Assembly: GCF_003001675.1 (NCBI RefSeq)
Contig: NZ_PVYW01000034.1
Coordinates: forward strand, 1-62,327
DNA from: Cohnella sp. SGD-V74
GTDB taxonomy: Bacteria > Bacillota > Bacilli > Paenibacillales > Paenibacillaceae
DNA: 62,327 bases
Direction: 5' to 3'
Positions 15,476 to 22,896 of this stretch are shown here, piece by piece (position 1 is the stretch's first letter; every line of letters begins with the position of its first letter). A program made the position numbers and the translations under genes. The notes beneath the pieces were generated by a model. It was given only the letters and a program-made list of their open reading frames with translations. It did no database searches and was not told the origin of the DNA.

Positions 15476-15808
15476 TTAGTGTTTCAACATTTCACGCAAA
15501 ACCCGAAAGGCTCGTTCCTGATCCTGCACGTTCTGCTCTTTGAGGAGCATCACGGATTGCCATATCCATTCATCCTGTTTTAGATGCTCAAACGGATCGC
15601 GCTCACTGAACAGGGCATATACGTTTATATGTAGCGCATCGGCTATTTTTTCCAAGGTTTGAAGCTGTATGTTTTGTTCGCCGCGTTCGACGCGGCCGAT
15701 ATAGGTTCCTTGCGATTCTAGCACTTCCGCCAATTGCTCTTGGGTCCAACCCCTCAATGTGCGGTAGTGCCGTATCTGCTCCCCTATCGTTTTGGCTAGA
15801 TGACTCAC
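15476..15808 (-). CDS. XRE-family transcriptional regulator
   Basis: 110-aa protein with an N-terminal helix-turn-helix of the Xre/Cro type (GWTQEQLAEVLESQGTYIGR) and a C-terminal helical part of unknown function (ERDPFEHLKQDEW..). GTG start; AGAGGTG is ~12 nt upstream. It is similar in plan to the neighbouring regulator at 15966-16289, suggesting an old duplication. Targets are unknown. Confidence 0.8.
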   Translation of the reverse strand: MSHLAKTIGEQIRHYRTLRGWTQEQLAEVLESQGTYIGRVERGEQNIQLQTLEKIADALHINVYALFSERDPFEHLKQDEWIWQSVMLLKEQNVQDQERAFRVLREMLKH

Positions 15809-15965
15809 GTTGGTCGTTCACCTCTTTCTACTAAGAAGTGTAGACCAACGATATGATGTGCTTGGAGAGTATCAAAAGTTCAAATATACAAAATATAATT
15901 GAACTCACGGGTTCTTTTGGTGTATACTTTCCACATCTTGGGATTTTAAACGCGCCCTCATTTCC

Positions 15966-16289
15966 TCATTGGGACCGGAACATTTCTCGTGCGATATTGA
16001 GTACCTTTTTACGATCCAATGGGTCACGGCTCATTAAAAGAGCCAACATTTCAATAATGGTTTCATCCTCCGGTCCGTCGAGCTGTAGCATCCGGAACAA
16101 GTCGGTTCGACAAGCTTCTGCTATTCGATCTAGGGTTTGAATGGTTACGTTACGCTGTCCGCGTTCCAGGGAGCTGATATAGGTATAGCTGGTTCCGATC
16201 AGCTCGGCCAATTCCTCTTGCGTCAAGTCCTGGCTTAATCGGGTATGCCGGACAGCATTGCCAACCCGTTGCAGTGTTGTATATCCCAA
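15966..16289 (-). CDS. XRE-family transcriptional regulator (paralogue)
   Basis: 107-aa protein with HTH LTQEELAELIGTSYTYISSL and a C-terminal helix region ending MFRSQ. TTG at 16289 is chosen as start because AAGGAG lies 10 nt upstream; the longer hydrophobic extension in this frame has no ribosome site and reads through promoter-like AT-rich DNA. Diverges from the small membrane-protein operon at 16459, with repeats of AAAAGATAA in the gap (around 16351, 16385, 16437) that may be its operator. Confidence 0.8.
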   Translation of the reverse strand: MGYTTLQRVGNAVRHTRLSQDLTQEELAELIGTSYTYISSLERGQRNVTIQTLDRIAEACRTDLFRMLQLDGPEDETIIEMLALLMSRDPLDRKKVLNIAREMFRSQ

Positions 16290-16458
16290 GGTCGTTACAC
16301 TCCTTTCTTTCCTTTTGAGTGTAAGCAACTTGGGCCTAACTATGCAGATGATTAAAAGATAAGTTTTTAACCATATATTTATCGTATAAGATAAAATGTA
16401 GTATATAATATGCTTTTTCACTTATGATTTGTAACTTAAAAGATAATCGGAGGAGATC

Positions 16459-16596
16459 ATGTGGAATATCCTGGTTCCAAACTTGACGAAACCGGCAGAC
16501 ATGCTCTTGCCGCTGCTATTGTTGACGATCCTGCTGTTTTTCGCGATTTGGCAGGAGGGGGAGGCAAAGGCGAAGCGGCAAAAAGATGGGAAGTGA
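16459..16596 (+). CDS. Small membrane protein (45 aa), first of a trio
   Basis: ATG at 16459 with GGAGGAG 5 nt upstream. The 45-aa product has one hydrophobic helix (MLLPLLLLTILLFFAIW) and a basic/acidic tail (EGEAKAKRQKDGK). The GTG two bases later opens a longer frame to 16829, but its first third has no membrane segment or family look; two coupled short genes explain the DNA better. Stop overlaps the next GTG by three bases. Function unknown. Confidence 0.6.
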   Translation: MWNILVPNLTKPADMLLPLLLLTILLFFAIWQEGEAKAKRQKDGK

Positions 16597-16829
16597 AGGC
16601 GTCCGATGACGAAGACCGCTCATACCTAAATGTTTGGGGCTTCTACCGGACTTTGCCTCGGCCGCGTTCGGTTTGGATAGAGGTAGAAGAGGAACCGATC
16701 GCTTGGTACTGGAAGCTGTGGGGTTATGGCGGTATGGCTGTCGTTTATTCCGGCTTTGTTGGTTATATTGTGCTTACCTTATGCGCCATGATCTACTACG
16801 CTTATCAATTCGTTTCGTTTGCGCTTTAG
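16593..16829 (+). CDS. Small membrane protein (78 aa), second of a trio
   Basis: GTG start overlapping the previous stop (GTGA). About 45 N-terminal residues are soluble and charged (KASDDEDRSYLNVWGF), followed by a membrane region with two hydrophobic stretches (YWKLWGYGGMAVVYSGFVG, YIVLTLCAMIYYAYQFVSF). The ribosome site is modest. No family recognised; the context is a three-gene cluster before the hairpin-rich leading region. Confidence 0.5.
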   Translation: MKASDDEDRSYLNVWGFYRTLPRPRSVWIEVEEEPIAWYWKLWGYGGMAVVYSGFVGYIVLTLCAMIYYAYQFVSFAL

Positions 16830-16841
16830 GAGGGACAGGCG

Positions 16842-17003
16842 ATGTTTTCCGAACTATTTTTCAACATGTCTCCTGCCGGAAGAGTTGCTTTTTTCGTCCT
16901 CGGTGTCATCTGTTTTATCTTGTTGTACGTCCTGGACCGGCAGGCAGTGAAACGCCGGGAGCAAGAGGGGCGAGATTCGCAGCCTCCTTCTAAATTAGAC
17001 TAA
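16842..17003 (+). CDS. Small membrane protein (53 aa), third of a trio
   Basis: ATG at 16842 with AGGAGG 7-8 nt upstream. The 53-aa product has one transmembrane helix (VAFFVLGVICFILLYVL) and a charged C-terminal tail (DRQAVKRREQEGRD). It follows the previous gene by 12 nt. No family recognised. Confidence 0.6.
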   Translation: MFSELFFNMSPAGRVAFFVLGVICFILLYVLDRQAVKRREQEGRDSQPPSKLD

Positions 17004-17279
17004 TCCGGATGGTCCGGACACGGCCGTTCAATGCTTCGACGAATAGATCGTGCGCCAACGGATCGCAGCTCGCTCCGGAAGGCCGGTGACTTGGAGTAGA
17101 CGCATAGGGTTGCTAACGGCCACCGGCATACCGTTATGGGAGGCTTTGCGTCCAATGCCGCACCAGGGGGCGGTTTTGTCATTTCCGGCTGTTCTACCCT
17201 TTTTTGAGCTTCGGCCTTGCGCTGTGGCTCTTTTTTTGTTTCACAGCTTTATGCGGTTCACGTTTGGCATGAAGCGAAT

Positions 17280-17359
17280 CGTTCGGCTTTTTTGCGGAAT
17301 GGATCTTCTGCAGCCGGAAAGACCTGCGTGGATCTCGGCGGAAAGCCGAACGTTTTTTT
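17280..17359 (+). terminator. Terminator-like hairpin with repeated module
   Basis: CGTTCGGCTTT (17280-17290) pairs with AAAGCCGAACG (17342-17352), followed by TTTTTTTG. The loop contains GGAATGGATCTTCTGCAGCC, similar to a segment after the conjugation operon (about 41740-41765). It could end the small membrane-protein operon. Confidence 0.6.
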
Positions 17360-17737
17360 GTGGCCATTGGATCCAAAAACATCAAAATCCGAATGAAGGA
17401 AACCGGTTCCCCCGGTTCACCGGCCCTAAATCCCAAGCGACCCCGGAAAGACGCCGGGTTCCATTGGGATTTTTAACGGGCCTCGCAGGGAAGCAAAAGC
17501 GTTTCTCTGGGTAACGCTCGATCCATGATGGGCGCTCTCGCTTACGCTGCCGCACCCATCATGGCTCTACGGGGCAGGGCGGCACCATGATTCCATTTCG
17601 CTGACGCTCCATTTCATCATCGTGCCAAAAGCGATTCGGGCAGGCCGGGGAAGCCAAAAGCTTTGCAAGCGGGTTCCAGGAAGCAAAAACGGCCTGGCAG
17701 CGCAGGGGTACTTTCGCGCGCGGGCCTTGCTCCTTCC

Positions 17738-17955
17738 GTTTTTCAAGGCCCACATCCTGTACACCGCAGCCGATCCGTCGCATGGGAGCATATCCGAACC
17801 GTGGCTGGCAAGGGTAGGCAAATTTTTTTGAGAAGAGCGCTCAAAAAATTTTGCCTATCCCTGACGGGCAGACCCTTGCCAGCCAGAACCGGATATGCTC
17901 TAAAATCTGCGACGGCTGCGGTATACAGGATGTACCTGTTCCTTGAAAACTCCAT
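17738..17955. repeat. Very long imperfect inverted repeat (~95-115-nt arms)
   Basis: The left arm (17738-17832) and right arm (17840-17955) are complementary in blocks: TTTTCAAGG, ACATCCTGTAYACCGCAGCC, GAGCATATCCG, TGGCTGGCAAGGGT and the central GGCAAATTTTTTTGAG / CTCAAAAAATTTTGCC, with small insertions on the right side. The centre is near 17836. Such a palindrome would fold strongly in single-stranded DNA. Confidence 0.8.
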
Positions 17956-18169
17956 ACGCAAGACCAGGAAGCACGAAGGAAGCCCCTACGCTCCAAACCT
18001 TGAAAGAAGACGCTCCGCGCTGGCTCGACCGGCAAGCGGGACCAGGATGAGGGTTTCAGGGCCAAAAAGTCAAGTCAAAGAAGGAAAAAACGGGATGGAC
18101 AAGCAAAGGATGCGGGCAGCATCCGCGCGATTTTAGCCGGATATTGGCGGCGTGAAAGGAGGTGAGAGC

Positions 18170-18334
18170 ATGCGGGGAGTAAACGAACTGCGCGAAAAAA
18201 TCGAAGCGGTGCGCGCGGAATTGAACACGCTTGCGAAACAGGTAGGCGCGATGGCGAAAGAAGTGCTTTTGAAGTCGCAAGAATTGGACGAGCTGCTAAA
18301 CGAATACAACCGAGCTTTGAAAAAGGGAGAGTGA
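18170..18334 (+). CDS. Spo0E-like aspartyl-phosphate phosphatase
   Basis: 54-aa two-helix protein with the family signature SQELDELLNEY near the C-terminus, as in Spo0E-type phosphatases that dephosphorylate Spo0A-P. ATG at 18170 follows GGAGGTG. Encoded just before plasmid leading-region genes, it could delay sporulation of a cell receiving the plasmid; that is inference. The gap to the next gene is 6 nt. Confidence 0.75.
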   Translation: MRGVNELREKIEAVRAELNTLAKQVGAMAKEVLLKSQELDELLNEYNRALKKGE

Positions 18335-18340
18335 GCAGGC

Positions 18341-18625
18341 ATGAGGATTCATGTTTTCCGAGGCAAATTTCCATTGGGGCAGGTGTACACCACGCCGGGC
18401 GCGCTAGAAGTTGTCAGCGAGGATGAACGCATATCCGCGCTGACCCGGCATATTGGTGGCGATTGGGGCGACGTCTGCGATGACGACCGGGCCGTTAATG
18501 ACGAGGCGCTGCAAACGGGGGAACGGCTGCTGTCGGTTTATCACACGGCGGCAGGCGTCACATTCTGGATTATAACGGAACGCGACCACAGCGCGACCAC
18601 GTTTTTATTACCTTCCGAATATTAA
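18341..18625 (+). CDS. Conserved plasmid/ICE-associated protein of unknown function
   Basis: 94-aa soluble protein with the pattern ALTRHIGGDWGDVCDDDRAV and then ND.AL..GERLLSVYHT.AGVTFWIITERD. I recognise this from hypothetical proteins carried by many conjugative elements, also in Gram-negatives, but no function is known to me. It lies 6 nt after the Spo0E-like gene, before a terminator and ardC. Confidence 0.65.
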   Translation: MRIHVFRGKFPLGQVYTTPGALEVVSEDERISALTRHIGGDWGDVCDDDRAVNDEALQTGERLLSVYHTAAGVTFWIITERDHSATTFLLPSEY

Positions 18626-18657
18626 AAGGCCCGTTTGCTTTAGGGAGCAATCGGACC

Positions 18658-18697
18658 GGGGCGAAGAAATTTTGCGAACCCCTTCGCCCCTCTATTT
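18658..18697 (+). terminator. Terminator between 94-aa gene and ardC
   Basis: GGGGCGAAG (18658-18666) pairs with CTTCGCCCC (18682-18690), followed by TCTATTTT. A modest T run. It could also act as a leader structure for ardC. Confidence 0.65.
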
Positions 18698-18724
18698 TAC
18701 CACATGTAAAGGAGAGGGCAAAAC

Positions 18725-19564
18725 ATGAGCCAAAAAATTTATGAAATGGTGACGGAACGGATTGTCAAGCTACTCGAAAGCGGCGTCGTGCCGTGGCGCA
18801 GGCCATGGAGAAGCGGCGCGGCGGTGAACTGGCTCACGCAAAAGCCGTATCGGGGCATTAACGCGCTGCTGCTTGACGCCGGGGAGTATGCCACATTCAA
18901 GCGGATCACGGAGGCGGGCGGCACCGTGAAGAAGGGTGTAAAAGGCGAAATCGTGGTTTTCTGGAAGTGGCTGGAGAAGAAGGACGAGGAAACCGGCGAG
19001 ACGGAGAAAATACCGCTTTTACGCTATTACAAGGTGTTCAATATTGCCACGCAATGCGAAGGACTGGAAAGCAAACGGAACAGCGAACCGGCGTATGAGC
19101 ATGACCCTATTGAGGAAGCCGAACGGCTTGTAACCGGCTATGCGGACCGGCCGCCTATTCATTTCGCGCCGGGCCGGGCGTTCTACCGGCCAGGAGATGA
19201 CATGATCAGCGTTCCACCGATGGTGGATTACAAGCAGCCCGAGGAATATTACTGCACGCTGTTTCATGAACTGGTGCATTCGACCGGCCATACCAAGCGG
19301 CTGAACCGGTCCGGCATTACGGAGCTGGCCGCATTCGGTGACGAGAATTACAGCAAAGAAGAATTGATTGCCGAGATCGGCGCGGCCATGATGTGCGGCG
19401 TCTGCGGCATCGACAATACGACCATTGAAAACAGCGCGTCCTATATTAACGGTTGGCTGCGGGCGCTCAAAGACGATCAACGCATGATTGTACTGGCCGC
19501 AGGTAAGGCGCAGCGCGCCGCGGACTACATGCAGGGCATCAGCTTCACGGACGGCGAGGAATAG
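18725..19564 (+). CDS. ardC: ArdC-like antirestriction protein with ssDNA-binding and zincin domains
   Basis: 279 aa. N-terminal ArdC domain (residues ~1-120: VPWRRPWRSG, YRGINALLL, VKKGVKGEIVVFWK) that binds single-stranded DNA, and a C-terminal zinc-metallopeptidase domain with HELVHSTGH near residues 181-189 and a downstream EELIAEIGAAMM. Proteins of this kind protect incoming plasmid DNA from restriction and are typical of leading regions. AAAGGAGAGG lies before the ATG. Confidence 0.92.
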   Translation: MSQKIYEMVTERIVKLLESGVVPWRRPWRSGAAVNWLTQKPYRGINALLLDAGEYATFKRITEAGGTVKKGVKGEIVVFWKWLEKKDEETGETEKIPLLRYYKVFNIATQCEGLESKRNSEPAYEHDPIEEAERLVTGYADRPPIHFAPGRAFYRPGDDMISVPPMVDYKQPEEYYCTLFHELVHSTGHTKRLNRSGITELAAFGDENYSKEELIAEIGAAMMCGVCGIDNTTIENSASYINGWLRALKDDQRMIVLAAGKAQRAADYMQGISFTDGEE

Positions 19565-19631
19565 CAGCCAAGGCAACCGACAAATCGGGGGCCTTGGCCC
19601 CCATATCCACATAGGAAGGGAATGGGCAGCG

Positions 19632-19928
19632 ATGCAAACGGTGACGTATCCGGATTACGTGTTTTTTTGCAAGGCGTTTCAGGAATGGAATTTGTTCGAT
19701 TTCGAGGAAAGCGACATCAAGCAGGAGCCGGGGGAAACGCCGTCCTATACGTACGACGCCACGTTTCGGGACGAGAGCAATTATAAAACGAATGTCGTCA
19801 TTTCCTTTGATGGCGCGGCGATTACATGGGCGATTGCGGATGGCTGGGAAGATGCGCACGAAGAAATTAGCACGCTCTATGATTCCATGATGCAATTGAA
19901 AGCCAGCGGCCGGCAGCTCGTTCTGTAA
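19632..19928 (+). CDS. Hypothetical protein (98 aa) in leading region
   Basis: Small acidic soluble protein (TYPDYVFFCKAFQEWNLFDF at the N-terminus). ATG at 19632; GAAGGGAATGGG is upstream. It sits between ardC and the LPD29 gene in the same direction. No family recognised. Confidence 0.65.
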   Translation: MQTVTYPDYVFFCKAFQEWNLFDFEESDIKQEPGETPSYTYDATFRDESNYKTNVVISFDGAAITWAIADGWEDAHEEISTLYDSMMQLKASGRQLVL

Positions 19929-19935
19929 AGCACGG

Positions 19936-19958
19936 CCGGGGGGCTACTAGCCCCCCGG
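19936..19958. repeat. GC-rich palindrome, copy 1
   Basis: CCGGGGGGCT-ACT-AGCCCCCCGG, followed by ACCCCCC. A near copy is at 20610-20632 after the next gene. Both stand at gene ends in the leading region and may be transcription stops or structural repeats. Confidence 0.7.
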
Positions 19959-19986
19959 ACCCCCCATACGAAAGGAAGGAAAACCG

Positions 19987-20577
19987 ATGCACTATGAAAG
20001 CGGAACCGAGACGGCAAAAAAAATTCGGGCGGCGCTGCGGCGCGCCTTTCCGGGGCAAACCTTTTCCGTGCGTTCGTCGGCCGATAGCGTTTTAGTGAAT
20101 TGGGAAGATGGGCCGTTTGTGCCGGACGTGGAAGACGTTCTGCATGCCTTTCAGAGCTATGAGACACGGCGCAGCAGCGGCGAGGATCGCCGCGAGGCGG
20201 TCGGCTATGGTTGGGAGGGGCGGCGCATTGTTGGGGCGCAGTATTTGCGCACAAGCCGCCGCTTGAGCGCTGCGAGGCGCGCCCGCGTCGCCGAGCGTTT
20301 GGCCGAACAGGGCGTATCGATGCAGGATGCCACCAAGCCCCTTTTATTGGCCGCTGAACGGGAGATCATCAACCAGAAGACGCATTCCGTCCTTGAACAA
20401 ATGGAGGCTTGGGAAGCCGCCTGGAGCGAATACATGCACCGGCTGCGGCGGCTCGAGGACTTGGAGGCCCAAGGGCGCTACGGCTATCAGCTCCGCATGC
20501 CGCGCGCTGCTCTTGGCCGGGCTATTGATCGGCTGCGGGCGCTCGACCCGGAATTTTGCCGCCGTCTGCATATATAG
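19987..20577 (+). CDS. LPD29-domain protein
   Basis: 196 aa. The N-terminal ~60 residues (SGTETAKKIRAALRRAFPGQ, then TFSVRSS, VNWEDGP) match the large-polyvalent-protein-associated domain LPD29, a small domain common in mobile-element proteins next to ArdC. The rest is Arg-rich and helical. ATG at 19987 with GAAAGGAAGG upstream. Function unknown; probably DNA entry or protection, by context. Confidence 0.7.
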   Translation: MHYESGTETAKKIRAALRRAFPGQTFSVRSSADSVLVNWEDGPFVPDVEDVLHAFQSYETRRSSGEDRREAVGYGWEGRRIVGAQYLRTSRRLSAARRARVAERLAEQGVSMQDATKPLLLAAEREIINQKTHSVLEQMEAWEAAWSEYMHRLRRLEDLEAQGRYGYQLRMPRAALGRAIDRLRALDPEFCRRLHI

Positions 20578-20609
20578 ACGTGCTGCCCTGACTGCTGCGT
20601 TCGGCGCGG

Positions 20610-20632
20610 CCGGGGGGCTTTCCGCCCCCCGG
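20610..20632. repeat. GC-rich palindrome, copy 2
   Basis: CCGGGGGGC-TTTCC-GCCCCCCGG followed by ACCCCCC, like the element at 19936-19958. It lies just after the LPD29 gene. Confidence 0.7.
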
Positions 20633-20724
20633 ACCCCCCGGCCCGGCTCCCAAACCCCGGCGACCGCGCATGCTGCGCCGTCGCCGCTTACCTCAACGGA
20701 TCGGCCGAAGTCCGGTTTATGTGA

Positions 20725-21014
20725 TGTAAACATCGTAAACGGTGTAAACATACTATGTTTACAGGGTTTAAATGTTTGCATAATGGAAAAGATAGAATCA
20801 AGACAGTTTACTTTGTAATCTATGTAAATATACTGAAAAATGAGGATTCAAACGTTTACAGAATGTCAGAAATCGAACAAGAGGGGGTCCGGGTTTTTGG
20901 GGGAAGGTTGAGGGAGTGCGTCCGAGGTCGCGCGGTGGTTCGTATTCTTTCCTTTTATTCGTTAAAATTATGTTGTAAACAGTGTAAACACGGTAAACAT
21001 TATGTGGTATAATA
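20725..21014 (+). promoter_or_regulatory. Two arrays of three 9-bp GTAAAC repeats plus promoter before KfrA-like gene
   Basis: Array one (20725-20751) reads TGTAAACAT, CGTAAACGG, TGTAAACAT, followed by the inverse TGTTTACA (20756-20763). Array two (20974-21000) reads TGTAAACAG, TGTAAACAC, GGTAAACAT. A TATAAT (21009-21014) follows array two. The ~220 nt between them contain no gene I can support. Expected role: binding sites for the downstream DNA-binding protein. Confidence 0.75.
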
Positions 21015-21044
21015 AAGAAAAGTAAACAAGGGAGCGTGAAGCGT

Positions 21045-21971
21045 ATGTCCATGAATGAACCAACAAAAGGGCCAACCGTCACGAAATCGATCCGGGTACG
21101 TCCTGAAATCAAACAAAAGGTTGAGGAATTGTTTGCGGAAAGCGGTTTGCCCACAGAAGGCGAGTTTTTGGAATACATGGCGCAGCTCGTCGAGATGCAG
21201 CAGCTCAAAGAAGGCGTTGCTGCGGGCTATCGCAAGCTGTTGGAAGAACGTGAATACCACAAGCGCCGCGACGAAGAAATCTTTATGATGATGATTCAAT
21301 CTGAGGCGGCAGCGCGATTGGAGCTTACACAGGGGCATGAGGCGGTATTGGCCGAGCGAAATGCGGCATTTCTGGCGCAGGAGCAAACCATTGCCGATAT
21401 GACGATTGAAATGAAGCAGCTCAAGGATGAAGGCGGGCGCTTGAGCAAAGAAAACAGCGACCAAGCGAAGCAGATTGCGCAATACGAGGATAACACCAAA
21501 AAGTCTAATTTGCTCCTGGAGCAGTACGAGGAGAAGAACAAGGCTTTGAGCGCGCAGCTCACCGATTTTCAAGCGACGATGGACGAAAATAAGGAACTGC
21601 ACCGGCAAGTGGACGAGCTGTCGAGGCAAGCGGAGAAACAAACCGACCAAATCGCATCGCTCGAACGGGAACAACAGCGCATCGAGCAGCAGCATGCGGA
21701 GCGGATCGCGCAACTGGAGGCGCGTCATGCGGAAGAACTGGAACGCCTTAAAGAAAAGCTCGATGTGCAGCGGGAGCGCGAGTTGGTTCAGGCGCGGAGC
21801 GAGTACCAAGAGAAGTTAGAGAAAGTTAGCGCGGAAGCGACGGCGAAGCAGCAGGAGTCAACGGCGCAAATCACGAAATTATATGATCAGATTAACGAGC
21901 TTCGGGAGCAATTGCAAACGCAGGGGCGTTCCGCTGCATCGAAAGGTCGGGGCGGGGATAAGCCGCAGCAA
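21045..21971 (+). CDS. KfrA-like DNA-binding coiled-coil protein
   Basis: ~309 aa. N-terminal region (TKSIRVRPEIKQKVEELFAE) looks like a DNA-binding RHH or KfrA N-domain; residues from ~60 to 300 form a long Glu/Gln/Lys-rich coiled coil (repeated EQYEEK, EREQQRIEQQ, LEARHAEELERL). The C-terminus is basic (SAASKGRGGDKPQQ). ATG at 21045 fits AAGGGAG better than GTG at 21036. Likely autoregulated through the 9-bp repeats upstream. KfrA-type proteins aid plasmid stability. Confidence 0.7.
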
Positions 21972-22094
21972 TAAAGGGGGCTGGATCGGCGCAAGCTGAA
22001 GGCGAGAAACGCCTGAAATGCCGAACGATTCTTCCACTCTCTGAAGATCCACTGTTCGGAATTTGAGAGTTTAGTAGAGTGGTCGGAACGGACA

Positions 22095-22103
22095 TGCTAT
22101 AAT
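22095..22103 (+). promoter_or_regulatory. Extended -10 promoter of candidate type I toxin
   Basis: TGC-TATAAT (22095-22103) is an extended -10. No good -35 is seen. Transcription would begin near 22110. The leader contains TTTCGGG and CCCGAAA, which pair next to the ribosome site. Confidence 0.6.
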
Positions 22104-22176
22104 CGACTCTATGGACTTTGAATAGTGGTGGATGTTTTCGGGCCACGGCGCAGCTTCCCGAAAGGGGGTGACGCCG

Positions 22177-22311
22177 ATGGTCGCACTTGTGGCGTTTTAT
22201 GATGTGCTGCGTTGGATCGTAACGATACTAAGCCTTGTGTTTGGTATCCGGAAGCTCTATCGCTGGGCGCGTCGTAAGTTTCGTAACAAGCGAAAAACCA
22301 CCGCTAAGTAG
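22177..22311 (+). CDS. Candidate type I (holin-like) toxin peptide, 44 aa
   Basis: 44-aa peptide: one hydrophobic helix (LVAFYDVLRWIVTILSLVFG) followed by a strongly basic tail (RKLYRWARRKFRNKRK). This is the plan of TxpA/BsrG-type membrane toxins. A very strong ribosome site AAAGGGGGTG precedes ATG at 22177. The gene end runs into a hairpin (22288-22341) that can act as terminator from both sides, and a convergent minus-strand promoter sits at 22521-22549. Toxicity is inferred from form and context. Confidence 0.65.
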   Translation: MVALVAFYDVLRWIVTILSLVFGIRKLYRWARRKFRNKRKTTAK

Positions 22312-22341
22312 GTTGGAGAGCCTAAACGGTGGTTTTCGCTT
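22288..22341. terminator. Bidirectional terminator shared by toxin mRNA and antisense RNA
   Basis: AAGCGAAAAACCACCG (22288-22303) pairs with CGGTGGTTTTCGCTT (22327-22341) with one bulged A. T runs lie within both ends of the stem. It overlaps the last codons of the toxin. Confidence 0.7.
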
Positions 22342-22514
22342 GAACTAGCTATTTAGTTTCACGCGCGCCGTGATGATCCACAGCCTTTCGGGTCCTAAGA
22401 GTCTTTACCGTTCGCTGCGGTGAAGGCTCTTCTTAGTATACGGATCAACGTGTTACCCGTATACCTCGTACTTGGCTGGCCGCCTACGGTGAGATTCGTT
22501 CTAATGTCTTTATA
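22288..22514 (-). ncRNA. Candidate antitoxin RNA (antisense to toxin 3' end)
   Basis: A minus-strand promoter TTGCAT-17 bp-TAAAAT (22549-22544 and 22526-22521) would start a transcript near 22514 that runs ~225 nt to the hairpin at 22288-22341. It overlaps the 3' end of the toxin mRNA, as RatA overlaps txpA. No gene lies in this interval, and it contains further short stems. Existence of the RNA is inferred from promoter and terminator only. Confidence 0.55.
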
Positions 22515-22520
22515 CCCGTT

Positions 22521-22549
22521 ATTTTATCACGTGATACCGTGTCATGCAA
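22521..22549 (-). promoter_or_regulatory. Promoter of candidate antitoxin RNA
   Basis: Minus-strand TTGCAT (22549-22544), 17-bp spacer, TAAAAT (22526-22521). Directed toward the toxin gene. Confidence 0.65.
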
Positions 22550-22790
22550 CGTAAAAAGGCTTTCTGTCGAGCTTTCGCCTTGGTCGCATATGAAGCAGGC
22601 AGAGAGCCGTCCAGGGCGCGTCAGCGGCGTTAGCGAACCCTTGACGAGCGGTTCCGACCGCCGACGCTATCCGACGCCATGCAACCCCTTGCATGGCCCG
22701 CCCCCTTTAGGGCGGGGGGCGGTGTGCAGAGGGCGCAAGCCCTTTGCGTTCCCCCGTTCCGGGGGCGGAGGGGGAGCTTTTCTACATGAC
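22550..22790. other. GC-rich intergenic region before par genes
   Basis: No gene seen. It contains a GC-rich palindrome near 22698-22721 (CCCGCCCCC-TTTAG-GGCGGGGGGC). Composition is clearly more GC-rich than the AT-rich par region that follows. Confidence 0.5.
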
Positions 22791-22797
22791 TGGGCTA

Positions 22798-22870
22798 TGC
22801 TATGATTGAAACATCTAACTGAAACGTGAACTTGAACACTAAAACTGAACAGTTTATCTGAATAAAAAAA
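22798..22870 (+). promoter_or_regulatory. parA promoter with five 13-bp YTGAAHA repeats (operator/centromere-like)
   Basis: Extended -10 TGC-TATGAT (22798-22806). Starting inside it, YTGAAHA heptamers recur at 22806, 22819, 22832, 22845 and 22858, exactly 13 bp apart, with an extra GTGAAC at 22826. The fourth is part of the palindrome AAACTG-AA-CAGTTT (22842-22855). The 20-bp block 22819-22838 matches the core of the coding repeats of the RHH gene at 16 of 20 bases. Confidence 0.8.
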
Positions 22871-22896
22871 CTATTACATGAAAGAAGGTCGAAAGT

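Larger units (their letters stand above)
17004..18151. other. Gene-poor, hairpin-rich region before leading-region genes
   Basis: I find no convincing gene. The stretch holds at least five inverted repeats: 17280-17352 (11-bp stem then seven T), 17428-17472 (AAATCCCAA with TTGGGATTT, then T run), 17523-17564 (10-bp stem CCATGATGGG), 17581-17626 (11-bp stem, one mismatch), and the ~215-nt palindrome at 17738-17955. It precedes the Spo0E-like, ArdC and LPD29 genes, so it may contain a transfer origin or single-strand promoter. Confidence 0.5.

Noticed and set aside
17050..17514. 154-codon frame in the hairpin-rich region
   Set aside because: Runs through two terminator-like hairpins, lacks a ribosome site and has no recognisable domain.
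17663..18136. 157-codon frame across the long palindrome
   Set aside because: Both arms of the inverted repeat are read as protein; composition and lack of a start signal argue against a gene.
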